A stretch of DNA of 12,720 nt from Bacteroidales bacterium (GTDB lineage: Bacteria; Bacteroidota; Bacteroidia; Bacteroidales; F082): contig JANTGU010000030.1 in NCBI GenBank assembly GCA_024762735.1, positions 1-12,720 on the forward strand, read 5' to 3'. The position numbers were made by a program, and so were the translations under genes. Below are positions 6,411-12,720 of the stretch, piece by piece; position 1 is the first letter of the stretch; every line of letters starts with the position of its first letter. The notes beneath the pieces are model-generated. The model saw only the letters and a list, made by a program, of their open reading frames with translations. It had not been told where the DNA came from and ran no database searches.

Positions 6411-9400
6411 TTATTCTGTCGCTTGTAAATGCAGGGTAAATTCAGTTCCTTCACCCGCTCGCGAAACAAAGGTTATCTCCCCTCCCATTTCGGTCAAAAT
6501 ACTTTTTACAATAGCAAGTCCCACACCTGTTCCACCACTCTTGGTAGTGAAGTAAGGCTGGAAAACCCGATGCTTCATCTCCTCGGGAATGCCCCGTCCG
6601 GTATCAGAAAATTTTATTTCAATGGAGTTTTCCAACCGGGTAACGGATATGGTCACCTCACCTTCACCAGGCAAAATCGACTGAACAGCATTTTTAACCA
6701 GATTATTGAAAACCCTTAGCAACTCGTTGGGACGTGCCATTACAAAAACATGCCCGGCGTGATCTTTTAAGCGAATAGTAACTTTTTCGTGATTTTTATA
6801 GATATCAATGGCCGATTGCAGCAGTTGAGCCACGTCAACCTTCTCCCTGTCCAGCTTGTTGTTGCTGGCTAAATCGGAAAAGGTGGCAGCTACCTCGTTT
6901 AATGCCTCTATCTGGTCGATTAACGAAGACGACAACGAATTCCATTTTTGGTTGAAATCCTCCCTGGAATCTTTATACACCTTTTGTAAATATTGAATAT
7001 TGAGTTTCATGGGGGTAAGCGGGTTACGAATTTCATGAGCCACTTGCTGAGCCATTTCACGCCATGCTGTTTCCCGCTCCGAGCGCTTTAAAATCCCGGC
7101 ACTTTCCTCAATTTTTTTCACCATCAGGTTGTATTCTGAAATAAGATGTCCTATCTCGTCGTCATTATCCCAAACAAGGGGTTCATTTTTTTTATCTATT
7201 TGAATCTCCGATAAACTACGCTGCAACATGGTAAGGGGACGAGTTAATATTTTAGCAATAATCAGCGCCATAAAGGCTCCTAATATGCCTAGTAATACAA
7301 ATATATTGAGGTAGTTATAAACCATAGGTAAAAATGACCGGCTCACCTCCGACTGTCGTGCAAAGTAGGGCAAGTTTAAAATTGCCACCGGTGCTCCGGC
7401 ATCAAAACTTAAAGGAACGTAAGCCGAATAATAGGACATTTTTCCTATCTGTTCCCGCGTTAAAAAGAATAATTTCTGATTAAAAACAATCTGACTATAC
7501 CCGTCAGGATTGATTAGTGGCGTTAACAAGCCCGCCTCGAAAATGGTGGGTCTTGAAGTGGCCATCAACTCCCCTGCCCTGTCGTAAAGATTGATATCAG
7601 TAAAAAAGATAATCGAAAACTTTTGAAGTTGTTGCTGTAAATAACCCCTTCCTTCATTTGAATCGATATCCTCTTCTGAAAACTTATCTTGCAACTCCGT
7701 CAATACTGATTTTGACTTTTCGTTAAGCTGGTTGACAATAAAGGTTTTCTTTATGTCATCAAAATAGTAAACCGATATGGCTGACATCAAAACAAAAAGC
7801 ACCATTAAAGTACCCATGATAAAGAATTGTAAACGGGTTCTGAAAGAGTATTTGAACAGTTTTAATTGCCTTCTTCCCGTGGTAACAAAATAGAGCAGCA
7901 CTGCCAAAAACGAGAATAGGAGAAAAAGTATGGAAAAGGTTGCCGCTTGTTCAGCATAGGTTCTTACCGGTCGGCTTACTACTAACACTTCGGTACTGTT
8001 GAGCCGAAGTTTATAGTGCAGGAAGTTATTAAGGTAAAAAAACTGTTCGTTTGGCCATGGCCGCATAAAAGCATAGCTTCCGTGATAATCATATTCTCCT
8101 ACTTTATACACCAATTGGTTATGGTGGAATTTGGCAATGGAATAACCTGTCAAATCAATTTGGTTACTCTTATCTACCAACAATTCGGGGTAACCCAAGC
8201 CTGAAGGAACAATGGAAGAGAACAGCTCGACGTAAAGTGTAGAGGAGACAAGCGAGTCGGAACCCAAAAATATTTCACCCAGGTAGTATCGACTCTCGGC
8301 TTCCTGATTCATTACCACCAACGATGAGTCTATCACCTTGTTTCCCGGTTCGTTTTTAATGTTTGTAAAATACTCCTTACAGTTGACCAGGTCACCATTT
8401 GAATTAACCTCCAGCCAATCGCTATCGTGGCAAATGGTTAATTGCAAAGCGTAGTTTCCGAACTTATGTTTAAAATAGGTTTTGTTAAGATACTCTTTTA
8501 GTGGCTCATCCGGAACACCACGCTTGATAAATTGAGCCACGACCCCGTCCTTTCTAATTTCTTTGGCTATGGTATGAAACCTGCCTTCTAACCGGGCATC
8601 TCGATTGATGATGAGCTCTTTAACGACTTTTAAATGGAAAGTGTTTTTTAAAGTGGCATATCTATCGTTAATAATAACTGATATACTAATCGATAATAAA
8701 ACGGTTAAAAGTAAGTAACGCAAAAACAGAAAATTCTGATCGTGTGAAGTAAACTTTAGTACAAGGATAAAAAGCAGAATAGTTAAAAAAACCGATAGAT
8801 AGAAAAGTGGCGAAACCCTAACGATCAAAAAAGTACCGAGAGTTAAAATCAAAGCGTAGAGTATCATGAAAACCAATTGCTTACCTGAAAGGTCAATCAC
8901 ACTAAAAAGTAAATTTTGGAACAAGAAAAGAGATATGACAATCCCTGAAACAAAGTAGACTTCTATCACATCACGCCTAAACAAAAATCCGATGGCGCTA
9001 TCGTGCAATTTGAGACTACTACCGTAAAAACCATAAAAAAAATAGAGCAGCGAAAAAACAATAAAAAACTGAATCCCTGTTACCGATACTAATTCTACAC
9101 TATTGATTTTATGCTTTATAGGGCTACTGTGAAAGTGACTGCTTAAGTAAAAAGCCATGACTAATACCATGGAAAGAAAAAGAAGCGTCATACCACGTGA
9201 ATCGATAAAAGGCCAAAGATGATGCCAATACTCAAACCAGAAGGAGTCTGTTAAAAATAATGGTATAAACCATTGATTTATAGCGTATAACAAAATTACA
9301 ATGTCTGTAATCGCGAGGAGGATTCGGAGATATACTTTTATTTTGGTTATTAATAGTAGATGTAAACGCAAGATTATCAACTCGATAAAAAGCCACCCCA

Positions 9401-10040
9401 GAAACCAAAGGTAAAATAAAATATTGGAAGAATTATTGAACTTTTTGTTTGAATCATTATTTTTTATCCCGATAACTGCTCTTCCTGCTTCATCAGTAAT
9501 TTGGTAATTGGGTGGTAATGTGTCGTACGTAAACTCAGCGATATAGTCATTGTTAAATAGTGTTCCTTCATCACTTTCCAAATATGAATTGGATATTGTG
9601 TACTCATGTTTTACAATATTATAGATCACAACTCTCCAATTGCCCGATGTATCCGAATGACAAAAATACCAACCGTGTTTCAAATGGTATATGCCGCTGG
9701 AGCCATTCTTAATAATGGATAGATGGTGTGGATCAATTTCATTGTTATTCCAATACCAAAGTGAATCATGTTTGAGGATGTAACAACCCAGTTTTTCATC
9801 GGGGATTAAAGATCCCAGGTTATCCCACGTCAAAAGACTATCAATCTCGAGTGCCTTAAAAATATACTGTGTGGTACGCTTAAATTCTGTATTATGGTGT
9901 AAGAATGCCTTCTCCACCTTTTCCTGCTCTGCCTCCAGACTATTATAGCTGTGGAAATAAGCCTTAAGCGAAAAAAAAGCGACAAAACACAAAACCGATA
10001 CCAACAGGAATCGTTGTATATACTTGTCCTTGGCAACCAT
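6411..10040 (-). CDS. Large multi-membrane sensor histidine kinase
   Basis: The 1209-residue protein has about 12 membrane segments, near residues 11-29, 205-230, 236-262, 284-301, 317-338, 361-383, 387-407, 410-429, 438-457, 701-720, 737-760 and 906-930. This leaves periplasmic regions at 30-204, 458-700 and 761-905; the basic 721-736 loop (RRQLKLFKYSFRTR) fits a cytoplasmic turn. The last segment leads into HAMP (about 930-985), then HisKA with H1002 in HEIRNP, and HATPase_c with the N box NNLVKNAVQ (1112-1120), DTGRG (1146-1150) and GTGVGLAIV (1170-1178). All kinase signatures are intact, so it should autophosphorylate and pass phosphate to a response regulator, which is not in the window. 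The kinase core resembles the NtrY type (HEIRNPLTPMKLNIQYL), but the sensor part is much larger. No receiver domain is fused. The ATG is 15 bp from a parS-like palindrome. The signal sensed is unknown. Confidence 0.92.
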   Translation of the reverse strand: MVAKDKYIQRFLLVSVLCFVAFFSLKAYFHSYNSLEAEQEKVEKAFLHHNTEFKRTTQYIFKALEIDSLLTWDNLGSLIPDEKLGCYILKHDSLWYWNNNEIDPHHLSIIKNGSSGIYHLKHGWYFCHSDTSGNWRVVIYNIVKHEYTISNSYLESDEGTLFNNDYIAEFTYDTLPPNYQITDEAGRAVIGIKNNDSNKKFNNSSNILFYLWFLGWLFIELIILRLHLLLITKIKVYLRILLAITDIVILLYAINQWFIPLFLTDSFWFEYWHHLWPFIDSRGMTLLFLSMVLVMAFYLSSHFHSSPIKHKINSVELVSVTGIQFFIVFSLLYFFYGFYGSSLKLHDSAIGFLFRRDVIEVYFVSGIVISLFLFQNLLFSVIDLSGKQLVFMILYALILTLGTFLIVRVSPLFYLSVFLTILLFILVLKFTSHDQNFLFLRYLLLTVLLSISISVIINDRYATLKNTFHLKVVKELIINRDARLEGRFHTIAKEIRKDGVVAQFIKRGVPDEPLKEYLNKTYFKHKFGNYALQLTICHDSDWLEVNSNGDLVNCKEYFTNIKNEPGNKVIDSSLVVMNQEAESRYYLGEIFLGSDSLVSSTLYVELFSSIVPSGLGYPELLVDKSNQIDLTGYSIAKFHHNQLVYKVGEYDYHGSYAFMRPWPNEQFFYLNNFLHYKLRLNSTEVLVVSRPVRTYAEQAATFSILFLLFSFLAVLLYFVTTGRRQLKLFKYSFRTRLQFFIMGTLMVLFVLMSAISVYYFDDIKKTFIVNQLNEKSKSVLTELQDKFSEEDIDSNEGRGYLQQQLQKFSIIFFTDINLYDRAGELMATSRPTIFEAGLLTPLINPDGYSQIVFNQKLFFLTREQIGKMSYYSAYVPLSFDAGAPVAILNLPYFARQSEVSRSFLPMVYNYLNIFVLLGILGAFMALIIAKILTRPLTMLQRSLSEIQIDKKNEPLVWDNDDEIGHLISEYNLMVKKIEESAGILKRSERETAWREMAQQVAHEIRNPLTPMKLNIQYLQKVYKDSREDFNQKWNSLSSSLIDQIEALNEVAATFSDLASNNKLDREKVDVAQLLQSAIDIYKNHEKVTIRLKDHAGHVFVMARPNELLRVFNNLVKNAVQSILPGEGEVTISVTRLENSIEIKFSDTGRGIPEEMKHRVFQPYFTTKSGGTGVGLAIVKSILTEMGGEITFVSRAGEGTEFTLHLQATE

Positions 10041-10055
10041 AAATTTGAATTATTC

Positions 10056-10071
10056 CGTTTCACGTGAAACG
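10056..10071. promoter_or_regulatory. parS: parS-like ParB-binding site 1
   Basis: CGTTTCACGTGAAACG is a perfect 16-bp palindrome whose inner 14 bases equal the inner 14 of the parS consensus TGTTTCACGTGAAACA; only the two outer bases differ. It sits in the 37-bp gap between the mnmG stop and the kinase start. A given 14-mer is expected about 5e-5 times by chance in a window this long. ParB loads here in the chromosome partition system and spreads along DNA. Confidence 0.75.
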
Positions 10072-10077
10072 AATCTA

Positions 10078-11946
10078 TTATCTTCCAATAAAAACCATTA
10101 ATACACTAATGTCAGAAGGGGAAACCCCACTTATTCTGGAGGCTTGTCCCAAAGTTCTGGGCCGTATTTTGGTCAGTTTTTCACGGGCTTCATACGATAG
10201 AGACTCAAGCGCAAAGTAGTCAAAGTCTTCTTTAAGAGGGATCTCTTCGATGGTTCTCAATTTATCTGCAAGACTCTTCTCCTTGTTGATATAACCTTCA
10301 TATTTCACCCGTATCTCTGCCAGTTCGAGAATTTCGTCATTAAGCTTTTGCTCTGTAACAAACTTTTCAAGTGCTTCCACATGTTTAGATAATGAGAGTA
10401 TATCTACTTGTGGTCGCAACAAAAGTGAGGATAGTTTTTGTTTCTGTTTTAGTTCTGAAGTACCCTGTTCCAGCAATAGTTGATTAACCTCATCTGGTTT
10501 TATACTATGCTTTTTGACAAAATTAATCAATGCCGCTACTTTTTCCTCTTTTTTTAAAACCTTCTGATAACGCTTTTTGGAGGCCAGCCCCAGTTTATAA
10601 GAAAGTGGTGTCAACCTGATATCTGCATTGTCCTGTCGTAACAAAATACGGTATTCAGCACGCGAGGTGAACATCCGGTATGGTTCATCTACACCTTTGG
10701 TAATAAGGTCATCAATTAAAACGCCAATATACGCCTCAGCCCGATTTAAAATAAATGGCTCTTTCTCTTGCAATTTCAAGCTGGCATTCACCCCGGCCAT
10801 TAAGCCTTGCGCGGCCGCTTCTTCGTAACCGGTTGTACCATTTATTTGCCCTGCAAAATAGAGATTATCGATAAGTTTAGTTTCCAGGGTGTAGTTTAAC
10901 TGGGTTGGTGGAAAATAATCGTATTCTATGGCATAGCCTGGTCGAAATATTTTTGCCTTTTCAAATCCGGGAATTTTTTGTAATGCTTTATATTGAATAT
11001 AGTCTGGTAAGGAGCTGGAAAAACCATTTACGTAATATTCAACCGTGTTCCAACCTTCCGGCTCTACAAATAACTGGTGCCGGGATTTATCGGAAAAACG
11101 CTCAATTTTATCTTCAATGGAAGGACAATAACGTGGTCCTACTCCTTCAATTCTTCCAGTAAACATGGGCGATTCGTTAAATCCTAATTTTAGCGTATCA
11201 TGCACTACGGGCGATGTATAGGTTATCCAGCAGCTTCGTTGCTTTGTTAATTTGGTATGTTTCAAGAAGGAAAAATTAGAGGGTTTTTCGTCTCCCTTTT
11301 GCTCTTCCATTTTCGAAAAATCAATGGTTCGGCCATCTACCCTGACCGGTGTTCCGGTTTTTAACCGTGCTGATTCAAAACCCAATTCAACCAACTGTTC
11401 CGTGATTCCGGATGAAGCAGGATCACCAATTCGGCCACCACCAAATTTCTTTTGCCCGATATGAATAATCCCGTTTAAGAATGTCCCATTGGTTAAAATA
11501 ACAGCTTTTGATCGTATTTCCAAACCCATGGCTGTTTTTACACCAGCCACCTGCTTATCTTCGACTAGCAATCCAACTACCATATCCTGCCAAAAATCAA
11601 GATTATTAGTCTCTTCCAGCATTCTGCGCCACTCGGCAGAAAACAGCATTCTGTCACTTTGAGCACGAGGGCTCCACATGGCAGGCCCTTTTGACTTGTT
11701 CAGCATCCTGAACTGGATCATCGATTTATCGGTAACAATACCCGAGTAACCACCCAACGCGTCAATCTCACGAACAATCTGTCCTTTCGCAATCCCACCC
11801 ATGGCCGGATTACAAGACATTTGGGCGATAGCGTTCATGTTCAGCGTTATCAAAAGTGTTTTCGACCCCATGTTGGCTGCCGCGGCAGCAGCCTCTGAAC
11901 CGGCATGGCCAGCACCCACTACTATTATATCGTATTCTTCAAACAT
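10078..11946 (-). CDS. mnmG: tRNA U34 5-carboxymethylaminomethyl modification enzyme MnmG (GidA)
   Basis: Together with MnmE (not in the window) MnmG installs the aminomethyl or carboxymethylaminomethyl group on the wobble uridine of several tRNAs, using FAD, NADH and methylene-tetrahydrofolate. The 622 residues are of normal length. Visible are the N-terminal FAD-binding motif GAGHAGSE (11-18), the signature CNPAMGGIAKGQIVREID (45-62), conserved C45 and C274 (in RYCPSIEDK), the second flavin motif around AGQINGTTGYEEAAAQG (365-381), and the helical tRNA/MnmE-binding C-terminus with RPRTLGQASRISGVSPSDI. The ATG start fits the family exactly (FEEYDIIVVGAGHAG). The 21-bp gap to ybeY is filled by a parS-like site ending five bases before this ATG, so any leader signals overlap it. 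Proximity of mnmG to the replication origin is common in bacteria. Confidence 0.98.
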   Translation of the reverse strand: MFEEYDIIVVGAGHAGSEAAAAAANMGSKTLLITLNMNAIAQMSCNPAMGGIAKGQIVREIDALGGYSGIVTDKSMIQFRMLNKSKGPAMWSPRAQSDRMLFSAEWRRMLEETNNLDFWQDMVVGLLVEDKQVAGVKTAMGLEIRSKAVILTNGTFLNGIIHIGQKKFGGGRIGDPASSGITEQLVELGFESARLKTGTPVRVDGRTIDFSKMEEQKGDEKPSNFSFLKHTKLTKQRSCWITYTSPVVHDTLKLGFNESPMFTGRIEGVGPRYCPSIEDKIERFSDKSRHQLFVEPEGWNTVEYYVNGFSSSLPDYIQYKALQKIPGFEKAKIFRPGYAIEYDYFPPTQLNYTLETKLIDNLYFAGQINGTTGYEEAAAQGLMAGVNASLKLQEKEPFILNRAEAYIGVLIDDLITKGVDEPYRMFTSRAEYRILLRQDNADIRLTPLSYKLGLASKKRYQKVLKKEEKVAALINFVKKHSIKPDEVNQLLLEQGTSELKQKQKLSSLLLRPQVDILSLSKHVEALEKFVTEQKLNDEILELAEIRVKYEGYINKEKSLADKLRTIEEIPLKEDFDYFALESLSYEAREKLTKIRPRTLGQASRISGVSPSDISVLMVFIGR

Positions 11947-11951
11947 TGTAT

Positions 11952-11967
11952 TTTTTCACGTGGAACA
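11952..11967. promoter_or_regulatory. parS: parS-like ParB-binding site 2
   Basis: TTTTTCACGTGGAACA differs at one base (position 2) from TGTTTCACGTGGAACA, which is the reverse complement of the accepted parS form TGTTCCACGTGAAACA. It touches the ybeY stop codon on one side and lies five bases from the mnmG start codon on the other, so it makes up 16 of the 21 intergenic bases. Confidence 0.65.
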
Positions 11968-12387
11968 TTAGCGAGCCAGCAAATTTATATAATAATCTTC
12001 TTTACTACGCATAATCAATTTTTCTTCATCCGAATGATCCTCATAACCTACCAGATGGAGTACACCGTGTACTAAAACCCGCGCCAGCTCTTTTTCAAAT
12101 GTAACATGATTAATAGCGGCGTTTTCTCTGACACGATCAAGACTGATATAAATTTCTCCACGAACTATTTTATCCACTTCAGAAAGAGGGAAGGTTATAA
12201 TATCCGTAAAATCGTGATGATTTAAATATTGCTGGTTTATCGCTAAAAGATAGTCATCGGAACAAAAAACGTAATGAACTTCTCCGGGAACAAACCCTTC
12301 CATTTCCATTACGCTATGTAACCAGGTCGAATATTTACTCTTCTCTTCTAACTCAAAATTGTCGTATTTACAGGTAAAATGGATCAT
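11968..12387 (-). CDS. ybeY: rRNA maturation RNase YbeY
   Basis: YbeY is a metal-dependent endoribonuclease that takes part in 16S rRNA 3' end processing and 70S ribosome quality control. From the ATG at 12387 the product has 139 residues, normal for the family. It begins with the usual beta strand (MIHFTCKYD) and contains NQQYLNHHDFTDIITF (51-66), RGEIYISLDRVRENA (76-90) and the active-site segment HGVLHLVGYEDH (107-118). An ATG 33 bases further up would add VHVKKNQKNQ, which has no counterpart in the family, so the shorter start is chosen; it overlaps the upstream gene by 20 bp, suggesting translational coupling. The first two metal histidines are H107 and H111; at the third position, H in the E. 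coli enzyme, stands D117 with H118 next to it. As I recall, Bacteroidota homologues often carry Asp there. Confidence 0.93.
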   Translation of the reverse strand: MIHFTCKYDNFELEEKSKYSTWLHSVMEMEGFVPGEVHYVFCSDDYLLAINQQYLNHHDFTDIITFPLSEVDKIVRGEIYISLDRVRENAAINHVTFEKELARVLVHGVLHLVGYEDHSDEEKLIMRSKEDYYINLLAR

Positions 12388-12720
12388 TTGATTTTTTTGA
12401 TTTTTCTTCACGTGTACCACTAAAGTAAGTTTCTAAAGCGTGTTTTCTGCGATCGTATTCTAAACGGTTCAAGGCACCAATATCAAAAACCAGTGTAATT
12501 TTCCCGTTTTCAATTTCTAAAAATTCCGTCACATTAAAAAGCGTAAACATCTCCTGGGAACTGACTTCATCCGTATTAGCCAGTAACTTTTTGATGTTTT
12601 CTTCAGTTTCACGTGAAACACCTTCTACCAATATATTAACCGTTTGATAATCTGTGTGGTAGGATATATAAACAGTGTTATCTTTCTGATATTCAGACAC
12701 TAAAGATATTATGGAAGAGA
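12368..12720 (-). CDS. Hypothetical protein, probably 5'-truncated by the window edge
   Basis: I do not recognise this protein. The frame is open from the window edge to the TAA at 12370-12368 and has no ATG before an internal methionine near 12550; the only early start is a GTG at 12700, uncommon in Bacteroidota, so the true start may lie outside. From that GTG it would be 110 residues: a mixed alpha/beta pattern with strands such as TVYISYHTDY, TVNILVEGV and KITLVFDIG, then a charged helix (LEYDRRKHALETYF) and a basic tail. No signal peptide or membrane helix is seen. It overlaps the start of ybeY by 20 bp, so it is probably in the same transcript. A near-perfect parS sequence is embedded in its reading frame at 12605-12620, coding V-S-R-E-T. 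Confidence 0.6.
   Translation of the reverse strand, partial: SSIISLVSEYQKDNTVYISYHTDYQTVNILVEGVSRETEENIKKLLANTDEVSSQEMFTLFNVTEFLEIENGKITLVFDIGALNRLEYDRRKHALETYFSGTREEKSKKSNDPFYL
12605..12620. promoter_or_regulatory. parS: parS-like ParB-binding site 3, inside a coding region
   Basis: AGTTTCACGTGAAACA matches the parS consensus TGTTTCACGTGAAACA in 15 of 16 bases; the 14-base core is a perfect palindrome identical to that of site 1. It lies within the small hypothetical gene, 653 bp from site 2. Chromosomal parS sites inside genes are well known, for example in Bacillus subtilis spo0J. Confidence 0.75.

Noticed and set aside
9189..9204. CATACCACGTGAATCG inside the kinase gene
   Set aside because: Matches the parS consensus in about 11 of 16 bases; the CACGTG core alone is expected several times in this length.
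12404..12419. TTCTTCACGTGTACCA, a fourth CACGTG-centred sequence near the parS cluster
   Set aside because: Only 12 of 16 bases match the parS consensus and the arms are not palindromic. It may be a decayed site, but on its own it does not support a call.
12388..12420. Longer ybeY start at 12420
   Set aside because: The added residues VHVKKNQKNQ have no place in the YbeY fold, whose first strand begins at MIHF; the extension would also deepen the overlap with the upstream gene to 53 bp.

Overview
The window looks like chromosomal DNA from a member of the Bacteroidota, probably from the Bacteroidales/Marinilabiliales side, although genus cannot be read from it. The pointers are an AT-rich, core-genome gene set, A/T-rich leaders without clear Shine-Dalgarno boxes, two gaps with the Bacteroidota -7 promoter motif TAnnTTTG, and the order flippase - dut - TPR lipoprotein - DUF4292 lipoprotein - EnvC-like protein, which I recall as common in this phylum. 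Every gene I can support is on the minus strand, so transcription runs from high to low coordinates.

Layout in transcription order. (1) 12720-10078: the end of an unrecognised small protein, ybeY (rRNA maturation RNase) and mnmG (tRNA U34 modification), tightly packed with one overlap. (2) 10040-6411: a 1209-residue hybrid-free sensor histidine kinase with about 12 membrane segments and three periplasmic stretches, without a response regulator in view. (3) 6357-4888: a polysaccharide/lipid-linked oligosaccharide flippase with a likely promoter of its own. (4) 4887-4442: a 446-bp gap with two adjacent hairpin-forming palindromes and an unexplained open frame. (5) 4441-182: dut, a TPR lipoprotein, a DUF4292 lipoprotein and an EnvC-like amidase activator, spaced 7-27 bp apart and probably one operon. 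(6) 121-12: tRNA-Pro(CGG) with its own promoter-like motif and a strong intrinsic terminator.

The most interesting signal is not a gene. Three near-perfect copies of the ParB-binding centromere sequence parS (consensus TGTTTCACGTGAAACA) lie in 2.6 kb around mnmG/ybeY: one between mnmG and the kinase, one filling the 21-bp ybeY-mnmG gap, one inside the small upstream gene. This suggests an origin-proximal chromosome segregation locus, in line with the placement of gidA/mnmG near the origin in many bacteria. No parA, parB, dnaA or cluster of DnaA boxes is visible here.

Functionally the window mixes housekeeping (translation fidelity, nucleotide sanitation) with envelope assembly (glycan export, lipoproteins, peptidoglycan amidase control). 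I see no phage, IS, CRISPR or defence system; apart from the parS cluster and the odd dut-flippase gap, it is ordinary core genome.
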